Below are positions 1 to 7,700 of a stretch of 12,103 nt of DNA, in pieces (within the stretch, counting starts at the first letter, position 1; the number at the start of each line of letters is the position of its first letter). Source of the DNA: Nanobdellati archaeon (GTDB lineage: Archaea; EX4484-52; JAADEF01); the NCBI GenBank assembly GCA_015521505.1, contig WAOB01000043.1:1-12103 (forward strand), given 5' to 3'. The position numbers were made by a program, and so were the translations under genes. Below the pieces are notes generated by a model. It did not search any database. It saw nothing but the letters and a program-made list of their open reading frames with translations, and had not been told where the DNA came from.

Positions 1-36
1 ATATCTTCCAACAACAATATCTAAAGATCCCATAAT

Positions 37-45
37 CTTATAGAT
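37..45 (+). promoter_or_regulatory. Possible TATA box for the gene at 72
   Basis: The sequence CTTATAGAT lies about 30 bases before the ATG at 72. With the usual archaeal spacing of roughly 25 bases from TATA centre to transcription start, the mRNA would begin within a few bases of the ATG. This fits the absence of any Shine-Dalgarno sequence there. The match is weak and no clear purine-rich BRE precedes it. Confidence 0.3.
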
Positions 46-54
46 TTGCATTTG

Positions 55-68
55 ACAAATATATTTGT
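55..68. repeat. 14-bp perfect palindrome abutting a start codon
   Basis: ACAAATATATTTGT is identical to its own reverse complement. It ends three bases before the ATG at 72, so if the mRNA is nearly leaderless it covers the transcription start. It could be an operator for a dimeric regulator. AT-rich palindromes of this size are expected about once in a window this long by chance, so only its position is suggestive. Confidence 0.3.
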
Positions 69-71
69 ATT

Positions 72-1385
72 ATGTTTCCTATCAAAAAGTTTAAAAATTT
101 TATCTCTAAAATATTTTTTAGTATGGTGGGTATTGGTTTTGTGACCGCCATAATTAAAAGCAAGATATTTTTAGGGATATTAGGGATATTGATCTTACTT
201 GCTTTATTATCATCAGATGATAAAAAAGAACCTAAATTATTTATTTCAGAATATGAGTGTCTTTCTTGTAAGGCGCGAAATACTAGTTTAAAAATCTATG
301 CAGATCTACCAGAGGATATCAGGTATGATAGAGTGTTATTGGAGGTATATTATGAGGATGGAAGATCTGTTGAACGGTACCAGTGCTATCCAGATCCAGA
401 GGAAATTAGAAATATGACTGTTTATGGAGATAAAGGCATGGAGGAATACTTTAAAAGCAAGACAATGGAAGGATATGTTGAATGTATTTATCAAACAGAA
501 AACTTGAAAAAACCAGGGAAATATAATATAACAATATACTTATATATTTATGAAGAACCACCTCCAATTGCTAAGTCAGTTATAAACGTTGATATTAAGG
601 AAAGCGATCTTTTACCCTCTATTCTAAGGAACAAGATAATATATTCCTTAGGAGAGATTATAAAACAAAAACCATTTCCAAATGTTGTATTTTATAACTA
701 TACTATAACAGATAGAGTTCCTGTGTTGAAATGCTCTAAGAAAATTTATGAGATTAAACAATCTTGTGCCGATTCTTGCTATCAACAATCTAACACAAGA
801 CAGGAGAATATTGCTTGTACTTCTAAATGTGAAAAGGAGGAGATGGAAAGATATTGTGAATCCACTTATATCACTACTTCTAAAGATAAGAAATTTGTTA
901 TAGTTAACTACGCTATTGCTATAGATAAGAAAGATCTTGAAGAGAAAGGTTTGAGTTGTAATGATATTGTAGGTGAATCCATAGAACCTTTAGCATCTTT
1001 GAGTTATGCAGGTATATGTTTAGTTCCAGTTACTATAAACTTAGGTACAACAATTACAGAAAGTATTATTGAAATTCTGAATAACAAAGGAATACAGTTT
1101 TTTATCACCGCAGCATTTGGTTTAGGTCTGTTAGGAGAGGATTATGAGTTTGCTATAATGGATGAATGGGATCAGGTTTATGCTCAATACAACTTCCAAG
1201 ATATGAATAGAACACAGTACGATTATTTATTCAATTTTGATGCATCTATCCAACCTCTTGTCTTTTTAATGGCAAAAGACGAGGAGCCTAGATTTTTAAT
1301 TTCTAAAAGAATTACTTCTGGGTTGTTGTTTTTCATTATACCTATAAGTAAGGAGGACATAAATTATGCAGTTAAGTTATATTAG
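72..1385 (+). CDS. Membrane-anchored cysteine-rich extracellular protein, function unknown
   Basis: This 437-residue protein belongs to no family I recognise. Two hydrophobic stretches (about residues 11-28 and 32-46) precede a charged DDKKEPK turn, so the N-terminus is probably a signal anchor with the remainder outside the membrane. The exposed part has twelve cysteines (63, 66, 105, 138, 221, 232, 236, 249, 253, 262, 296, 316). It includes a CX2C near the membrane and a twin CX3C block (C232/C236 and C249/C253, 12 residues apart) flanked by C221 and C262. An even count of clustered cysteines suggests structural disulfides. Hydrophobic patches at about 342-354 and 417-425 are too weak to call helices. 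NXT/NXS sequons (for example NMT at 114, NIT at 152, NYT at 209) suit a glycosylated surface protein. The ATG at 72 has no Shine-Dalgarno and is probably leaderless. The gene is 88 bases before the pilin-like gene, which has its own promoter, so the two may be regulated separately. The reading frame is certain; the function is unknown. Confidence 0.85.
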   Translation: MFPIKKFKNFISKIFFSMVGIGFVTAIIKSKIFLGILGILILLALLSSDDKKEPKLFISEYECLSCKARNTSLKIYADLPEDIRYDRVLLEVYYEDGRSVERYQCYPDPEEIRNMTVYGDKGMEEYFKSKTMEGYVECIYQTENLKKPGKYNITIYLYIYEEPPPIAKSVINVDIKESDLLPSILRNKIIYSLGEIIKQKPFPNVVFYNYTITDRVPVLKCSKKIYEIKQSCADSCYQQSNTRQENIACTSKCEKEEMERYCESTYITTSKDKKFVIVNYAIAIDKKDLEEKGLSCNDIVGESIEPLASLSYAGICLVPVTINLGTTITESIIEILNNKGIQFFITAAFGLGLLGEDYEFAIMDEWDQVYAQYNFQDMNRTQYDYLFNFDASIQPLVFLMAKDEEPRFLISKRITSGLLFFIIPISKEDINYAVKLY

Positions 1386-1402
1386 GATTATTAAAGAATA
1401 AT

Positions 1403-1417
1403 CGAAATCTTTATATA
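1403..1417 (+). promoter_or_regulatory. Archaeal BRE/TATA promoter for the pilin-like operon
   Basis: A purine-rich BRE-like CGAAA (1403-1407) precedes TTTATATA (1410-1417), close to the archaeal consensus. Transcription would start near 1438-1442. That leaves a leader of about 30 bases carrying the AAAGGTGGT ribosome binding site of the next gene. It is the strongest promoter-like sequence in the window and the likely driver of the genes from 1474 to 8859. Confidence 0.75.
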
Positions 1418-1460
1418 GTTTTATTTCCAATATATTACTATATTGTTATATTATGTTTTT

Positions 1461-1469
1461 AAAGGTGGT
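1461..1469 (+). promoter_or_regulatory. Ribosome binding site AAAGGTGGT
   Basis: AGGTG pairs with the CACCU of the archaeal 16S 3' end. The site lies four bases before the ATG at 1474 and inside the longer frame that opens at the ATG at 1453. It therefore decides for 1474 as the start. Confidence 0.7.
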
Positions 1470-1473
1470 TTTG

Positions 1474-2100
1474 ATGCATTATAAAAAAAAAGGAGCATTT
1501 CAAGTTAGTTTAACTATGATAATTGGAGTTGTGTTTGCTGTTATCATTTTGGGTTTGGCTATTTCATGGATAACTTCTTCTTTTTCTGGGATAAGTAAGA
1601 TCTCTGACCAAGCATTAGAGGCCGCTAAGAGTAATTTGAGAACCACTACTGATCAGAAAAGCGTTCCGGTCTTAGGAGGAGACAGTATGAGAGCAGATGA
1701 TGAGATAGAAGCAACGATAGTAATAAGAAATAATAAATATTATCCTGCAGTATTTAAAATTATATTATTTTCTCCAAAATATGATGACAAGCCTTTATTT
1801 GAGTTCGGTAGCGTTTCAGAGTATGATGAGAAGGAAGGAATAGGATATGATATATCCAAACGGTTATCTCCTGACGAAATAGGTGAATCCAGATTTACTA
1901 TTCTAGGAACCTCTATGTTGAAAGAATGGGTAAAAAAGGAAATAGAGAATAAAGGGAGAATAAAAAGATCTGTTCAGATTAGATATGAGATAGAGGTATG
2001 TAGTATTGAAGATGATAAAAATAATTGTGATCTTGAAAAAGGCACGTGGAGTTATTATGATGGAGGAGAGATGATTTTGGATATACTTTCTGAGAAGTAA
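1474..2100 (+). CDS. Type IV pilin-like secreted protein
   Basis: This 208-residue protein begins MHYKKKGAFQVSLTM. A basic patch ending in glycine (KKKG) is followed directly by an uncharged helix of about 25 residues (to ISWI, about residue 33). That layout is the archaeal class III signal peptide cleaved by prepilin peptidase after the glycine, and QVSL resembles the QxSxE start of mature archaeal pilins. The expected glutamate at mature position 5 is missing here. The rest (about 75-208) alternates short hydrophobic and charged stretches, as in a beta-sandwich head, and has one cysteine pair (C176, C185) near the C-terminus. The start at 1474 is chosen over the in-frame ATG at 1453 because the ribosome binding site falls between them. 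A stop is followed after 67 bases by the next pilin-like gene. Assembly into a pilus is inference: no secretion ATPase, platform protein or peptidase gene lies in the window. Confidence 0.8.
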   Translation: MHYKKKGAFQVSLTMIIGVVFAVIILGLAISWITSSFSGISKISDQALEAAKSNLRTTTDQKSVPVLGGDSMRADDEIEATIVIRNNKYYPAVFKIILFSPKYDDKPLFEFGSVSEYDEKEGIGYDISKRLSPDEIGESRFTILGTSMLKEWVKKEIENKGRIKRSVQIRYEIEVCSIEDDKNNCDLEKGTWSYYDGGEMILDILSEK

Positions 2101-2121
2101 TTCCATTTACGACATCGGTAA

Positions 2122-2135
2122 TAAAATATTAAAAA
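2122..2135 (+). promoter_or_regulatory. Possible internal TATA box
   Basis: The A/T-only run TAAAATATTAAAAA in the 67-base gap before the GTG at 2168 could be a weak TATA element, with transcription starting near 2150-2155 just ahead of the ribosome binding site. There is no convincing BRE, and AT-rich runs are common here. Readthrough from the promoter at 1403 is at least as likely. Confidence 0.25.
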
Positions 2136-2155
2136 TACTTACAGGTTATGGTTTC

Positions 2156-2164
2156 AAAGGTGGT
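2156..2164 (+). promoter_or_regulatory. Ribosome binding site AAAGGTGGT for a GTG start
   Basis: This is the same nine bases as the site before the previous gene. It sits three bases ahead of the GTG at 2168, which supports GTG as the true start; no ATG occurs in frame close by. Confidence 0.65.
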
Positions 2165-2167
2165 TTA

Positions 2168-4756
2168 GTGAACAAAGGATTTTCAATAACCATAGGTAGT
2201 GTTTTAACAGCATTGATTTTGTTTGGTTCTTTGTTTTTGATTTCATATTGGTATTCATCTAATTCTATCTCTAATACTCCTACAGCAAAAGCTATTGTTT
2301 CTCCAGAAAAGCCATATACTTATGATGTCTCTTCTAAAAGAGAAGAGGTTGAGCAGATAATCAGAAACTCATTGATAGAGGCAATTAAGGAAGTTGAAAG
2401 ATACGGAGGATATTTATTAGGAGAGGAAAATGATGTTTTTCCTAAAAAAACAGTGGATTTTAGAGGAGGTCTGGTTCCTTATTATAGAGTATGTGGTGAA
2501 ACAAAATATCCTACTTTAGATGAGATAAAGGAAAAGATAAGATTTCGATTTATACAGATACTTGATGAGAATATGAGGAAATATGTAAAAGGGGATGAGA
2601 ATTTAGAATATAGTGGAGCAGATTTTGATATCACTATACTAGATGGTAAGATAAGAAGTTTGGGTAATGTGTATGTTAGTTATAAAGGTAACTCAATTCC
2701 TTTAGAATATCAAGTTGATATTCCTACGAGATTAAAAGAGATTTATGAATATGTCACTTCTTTTAGTGAAATGATGAGCGAAACTAGGTTATTGGATTAC
2801 TTATTCTTGAATACTCTTTATATGGCAAAACAAAATTATTTTCCTACATGGGGTACATTAACTAAGTGTGGTGAAAGAATAGAGATTGATAATATAGAGC
2901 TCACCAGAAGATTTATGTATCTTTATGATTATTTCTTAACAAATGTTGATCTCTCCTCCGATAGTGCTTTAGTTTCCTCTATTTTAGGTGGAAATTCTCT
3001 TGATACTACTATGTATGACAATTACCCTCCTTATTATTTTATCTCTAGTGTTATAGATCCTTCTGGAAATGTGGTAACAACAGATTTGGAGGCTAAATTA
3101 TCTATACCAGACGATTACTTCTTTATTATGCCTAATGGAATTTCATTAGTAAATGATGAACCTATTTTAAGAGTGGTGGTTCCTATAGTGGATTCTTGCC
3201 TTTTGCCGTATAACATAACTTACTCGTTCCCTTTCTCTTATGTGTTGTCTATAAAAGATGATTTATTAGCGAAGGATGCTTACTATAATATTGCAGAATA
3301 TTCCTCTATAATATCTATGACTCCTAGTAATGAATGTGGATATGAAGATATTCCAGATAATGAAGGTATTTTTATGCCTCTATTGAATGATGAGTCAGAA
3401 CTATTAAATTCTCTCGAAGAGATTGTGGGAGAGGTTTCAGAAGATGTTGAGGAAGAGGTAGCTTGTAGAGAGGAAAAGGAAATTGTGGTTTCTGTAAAAG
3501 ATGAGTCAGGAAATCCAGTTTCAGGGGCAAATGTGTTGTTTGGTCCATGTTTTATTGGGGTAACTAATGAATATGGCATGGTTAAAGGCAAGGTGAATGA
3601 AGGAGAATTTCTATTAAGGATTGATGCAGGTGAAGGATATGTATTCTATTCTAAATTACACGATACCAGAGAGGAAAGATATATCAGTATTACCCTTCCT
3701 CGCACTTATGAAACTTCTGAGATAGATATGGATTATGTTGTTATTAAAGGAAGGATTGTAGACACATGTTCTGGTGATGAGGAGACATGTCCTGAATATG
3801 TTCCTAAAAGGAGTATGGTAGATATAGGGTCTTTCTCCCCTTATGTTGCACCTACGGATGTTGTGTTTGAAGTAGAGAAATGTGAAATAGTGGATGAGTA
3901 TAAATTTAATTTGCCTACTAATGACGCAGTGAGGATTGATGTATCAATGACATACAATTATGATATGGGTCCCAGATATTACCCAGAAGGTCTTATTACT
4001 CTTGAAGAAAACGATGAAGAAAGTATAAATGTGCAGGTAGATGAGGATGTAATGGAAGATGTTGTTGAGAAAGAGATGGATGTCGGTTTATATTTTGTGT
4101 CATCTATAAGCGAGGAGATATCGGGATCTGAGGAAGGTAATTCTAAAGAGAAAAGATTTATCTTACCTTTCGGAAAACAGAATGTTGATATTTTAATGAT
4201 AAAAAAACCTGTAGATAATGAAAATATTAATACAGAAGGGAGTAAATCTATTATAATGTTAGGAAAATACTCTTTTTCAAGTAATGATTTCATTTACAGT
4301 AATAAGAGGTCTTCGCAGATAGTACCTAAACAACTTAAAAGAGTTATTGTACCAGTTATAGAGGTTTCAGCACCTGAGGAAGAGATTTATACAGATTATC
4401 TTTATTCCAAATATTTAGATATAGGGTTCGTTATTTCCACTCTTTATGAAGATTCGAATAAAGCACAAAAGTATTTGGAGGAAGGACTTACACGTGTGAT
4501 ATATGAAGGTTGTAGGATAGATCCTTTAGGAGAAACAAGAGAAGGGGTTAAAATATATCCGATAAATTGGGAAAACAGCAGAGCAGATGAGGTTCTTGCA
4601 AGTATTTCACAGGAATGCGGTATAGATCCTGGAGATTATTGTTCATATACTCCTGATGATGATGTTAGTTGTAATAGGGAAGAACTCATTGCTGTGTTAA
4701 GAAACGAGGGATGTTATGTAACGGATGCTGTTGTTATATGGAAAGATAATGCTTAA
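2168..4756 (+). CDS. Large surface protein with pilin-like N-terminus and carboxypeptidase-regulatory-like domain
   Basis: This 862-residue protein starts with GTG. Its N-terminus MNKGF plus a hydrophobic helix (about residues 5-28) resembles a class III signal peptide with cleavage after KG. It is followed by a Ser/Thr/Pro linker (30-50) and a helical domain (56-145) containing RYGGYLLGE. Residues about 200-260 and 285-375 look like further domains, the second beta-rich. Residues about 425-512 match a carboxypeptidase-regulatory-like (transthyretin-type) beta domain: VSVKDESGNPVSGANV, then TNEYGMVKGKV, then GEFLLRIDAGEGY. This is the one part I can assign to a family. Residues 610-660 are very acidic. 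Fourteen cysteines (109, 234, 344, 390, 433, 461, 534, 541, 572, 782, 817, 825, 835, 849) include a cluster in the last 90 residues, suggesting a disulfide-locked C-terminal domain. From memory, large DPANN surface proteins share the order helix, GGY motif, middle beta domain and regulatory-like domain; I cannot verify this here. Function is unknown; a surface or adhesive role is inferred. Confidence 0.8.
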   Translation: MNKGFSITIGSVLTALILFGSLFLISYWYSSNSISNTPTAKAIVSPEKPYTYDVSSKREEVEQIIRNSLIEAIKEVERYGGYLLGEENDVFPKKTVDFRGGLVPYYRVCGETKYPTLDEIKEKIRFRFIQILDENMRKYVKGDENLEYSGADFDITILDGKIRSLGNVYVSYKGNSIPLEYQVDIPTRLKEIYEYVTSFSEMMSETRLLDYLFLNTLYMAKQNYFPTWGTLTKCGERIEIDNIELTRRFMYLYDYFLTNVDLSSDSALVSSILGGNSLDTTMYDNYPPYYFISSVIDPSGNVVTTDLEAKLSIPDDYFFIMPNGISLVNDEPILRVVVPIVDSCLLPYNITYSFPFSYVLSIKDDLLAKDAYYNIAEYSSIISMTPSNECGYEDIPDNEGIFMPLLNDESELLNSLEEIVGEVSEDVEEEVACREEKEIVVSVKDESGNPVSGANVLFGPCFIGVTNEYGMVKGKVNEGEFLLRIDAGEGYVFYSKLHDTREERYISITLPRTYETSEIDMDYVVIKGRIVDTCSGDEETCPEYVPKRSMVDIGSFSPYVAPTDVVFEVEKCEIVDEYKFNLPTNDAVRIDVSMTYNYDMGPRYYPEGLITLEENDEESINVQVDEDVMEDVVEKEMDVGLYFVSSISEEISGSEEGNSKEKRFILPFGKQNVDILMIKKPVDNENINTEGSKSIIMLGKYSFSSNDFIYSNKRSSQIVPKQLKRVIVPVIEVSAPEEEIYTDYLYSKYLDIGFVISTLYEDSNKAQKYLEEGLTRVIYEGCRIDPLGETREGVKIYPINWENSRADEVLASISQECGIDPGDYCSYTPDDDVSCNREELIAVLRNEGCYVTDAVVIWKDNA

Positions 4757-4776
4757 CAAGGTTGTTATAATATAGT

Positions 4777-4784
4777 GGGGTGGT
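4777..4784 (+). promoter_or_regulatory. Ribosome binding site GGGGTGGT
   Basis: GGGGTGGT ends seven bases before the ATG at 4792. The in-frame GTG at 4780 lies inside this site and cannot use it, so 4792 is the preferred start. Confidence 0.65.
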
Positions 4785-4791
4785 AGTTATA

Positions 4792-7700
4792 ATGAAGAAG
4801 GGTTTTTTAAAGACATTTAGCATAGCTATAGTAAATTATTTAATAATATCTCTCATTATTGCATTTCCTTATGTGTTATCAAAGAATATTAGTGTGGTTT
4901 ACGCTGAAGGTATAGGAAGTGATGAAAATGAAGAGACATACGCTGAAAGAACAGAGATGTCTTTAAAAGGGGAATCATATCCTATTTATGTTATAAGTGA
5001 GAAGGGGTTCTATTATCTGGAAAATGTTGAATTTTCTGTAGAGGTGAGAGGAGTAACAGGAGATGTTTCTTCTATGTCTTATGAGATTTCTATTGACGGA
5101 GAGAGATATACTAGTAGTTGTTTGATCTCAAGAAGATCTATAGCCTCTACATCCTTTGACTGTACTATACCTTTAATTAAAGGTGTTATGTCACCAGATA
5201 TTTATGAAAATAGTGTAATTGAAGGTACTGTAAAATTGACTTATTATATTGATGGATTCAAGCGTATAAAATATTTTGATCTCTCTATTCCATTACAAGA
5301 ACCCACTTTTATTGAGTTAGAATACGATATGGAAAATTTTGATTCTGAAGATTTTATTTTAAACTTTGTAGGATACAATTCTGCTGATAACGAAAGAGGA
5401 TTTTGCATGTTTAAAGAATTAAACAATCCTGTCTCATTTAAATTGAATGTTACTACTAATTATCCTATTGCTTCTTCATATAGGGTTTCTGTAGATGATG
5501 CAACATTTATGGTTTACGGTACAGAAATCTTGGCAGATGCTGATTATTCTTGTAGTGTTGTGGAGGTTTATGATGAGGGAATTATTGAATTTGAATGTGA
5601 AGTTGATTCTTTGAATGCTGATTCTGGATGGTTTTTATGCTCGGATGAATCTTTAAGTTCTGGAAGTTTTTCTGAATTAGATGGAAATTTATTGGTGAAA
5701 GTTTTTTCAGGAGAGGCAAATTATAAAGAATATGAGGTTTCTGTAGACGGGTATTACTATATAGAAGAAGTGTATGATAAGTTGGAATATGATATGAAAA
5801 TATATGGGGAATCTCCCGATACTCCTATATCTTTCGATTGTTATAGATATGGAGAAGATAATCCATATTGTATACCTTTAGACGAGAAAGGGGAATACAA
5901 ACCTATTGATTTTAATATATTTATCTCTGGTTTTGATGGTTCTTATGAGATAATAGAGTATGATGTTGTGATGAATATTGATAATAACTATCTAGGCAAC
6001 CCCTCTTTGGATTTAGTATTATGTGATATAGAGGATAGAACAGATATGAATTTGCTTTTAAGTTGTGAGGCATATTTGCCATTGATAGAGTATGAAGGAT
6101 TGGATACTGTATCTATAAGTGTTCTCCTCAGATATTCCGATGGTGAAGAAGAATACTCTGAGATGCTTTCGAAAGAAGGTGTGGTGGATATTAATGTCCG
6201 TGATGATGCGGTTCCGTATTTTATGTTTATAGAGTATCCTAATATAAAGGAGGAAGGAAATCCTGAAATTGTTGTATCTACATCTGGAGAAGAATATTTA
6301 GGATGTTTAATTGATCCATATAATAATATTTGTTACTTTGGTGAGATTTCTGATGATATTCTGAGGTCTGTATTTGGAAGTTCATTTGAAAATGAGGAAT
6401 TTAAGTATCCTTTTGAACTTTCAATTAAGGGTTATGTGTTCTCCAATATTTTAGATGTTGTCTCTGAAGAGGATGGATTATTTAATATTGAGGTAGAGGT
6501 ATCTTCTATAGAAGAGAGGGTGTTTAATTATGTGATTACTAAAAACGATTGTGAAATTGATGAGCATCCGAATTTCAAAGGCATATATATGATTAGCTGT
6601 TCTATAGATCTATCGACAAGAGAACCTTTTAAGAGTGGTATTCCTTATGATCCAAGAGACCCGCCACAAGTCTCTTACTTTGTTGCATATGCAGACGGAA
6701 ATAAGAGAGGAGAGATAATATTCTCTGAAATGAGAGATGTTGAAATTGAAAAAGATATTATTGATATTGTTGGAAATATGGATGTTAGTATAGTTGATAG
6801 AATATATAATAAAGAATATATGAGTTTGATTCTTTCTCTATCACCTTCAGATGTATTAGATGAAAGTACTATGGTTGAAGGGGACATTGTATATGCTTAT
6901 GGAGTACCTTCAAAGACACTTCCTGTAAATGATGTCCAGAATCTATATACTTCCTTAGGATTTAAAGGAGTTCCTGTGTGTAAGTTACCTGTTAGATTAA
7001 CACGGATATTTGCAGAGGGTGTTGGGTGTGATCCTCAAGATTATCAATGTTTATTTAATGAAAGGGATAAGTTCTTTAACCCTCAAGAAAAACCAGAATG
7101 TATTTTCCGACAAGGAATAGCGTTAGTGATAAAGATAGATGGTATCTATAATAAGAGTAGTTATGCTCCAAAAACACTTTATTATGCATTTAGAGAAGAC
7201 AAAGTGTACTCTATGGATGCTACTCCCCGTAGATGTTATGATATACAAAGATATTCTGAGTTTCTCTCCTCTTTAGAGGAGAACAAGACATTCCCCTTAC
7301 CATTATGTGAGGATTATTATGGTCCTACCTCAGAATCTTCGAAATGTGATTTATATGATTATGGAGAGGAAGGTTCATACATTATGATGTGTGAACTTCC
7401 TGAATTAGGTATAACCATGGATTGGGAGGATATACCTCTTTACGGAATGTATTATTATTCTGCAGAAGATCCTTTAATTGTTACTTTGTCTTCAGATGAT
7501 AATGGTTATTTGAGAAACGGTACGGATATATATACATTTGATTATATAGTTGAGAACACTTACGGTACAATAACTTTTGCACTAAATACATATAATCAAT
7601 ATAAAGACGCTGTTCAGAGAGTTATAGAGGAAATAAATAGAATTTACAATAGACTTATGATAGTCGTGGGTATAATAACTATTTTGGATGTAACCTTTGG

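Noticed and set aside
1..51. Minus-strand frame starting at 51 and open to the left edge (17 codons, MQIYKIMGSLDIVVGRY)
   Set aside because: Too short to support as a gene: 17 stop-free codons are common by chance, it has no ribosome binding site, and it would share the region with the promoter of the gene at 72.
171..188. Tandem 9-base repeat TTAGGGATA
   Set aside because: It encodes the repeated LGI of a transmembrane helix and is most simply a local duplication without other meaning.
1453..1473. Upstream ATG at 1453 as the start of the pilin-like gene
   Set aside because: The AAAGGTGGT site lies downstream of it, and the basic KKKG signal starts properly from 1474.
4780..4791. GTG at 4780 as the start of the giant protein
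   Set aside because: It overlaps the ribosome binding site that serves the ATG at 4792.
7265..7282. Inverted repeat with 8-base arms TCTCCTCT/AGAGGAGA
   Set aside because: It lies within coding sequence for LSSLEEN, where Ser/Leu and Glu codons readily give such symmetry; no function is suggested by position.
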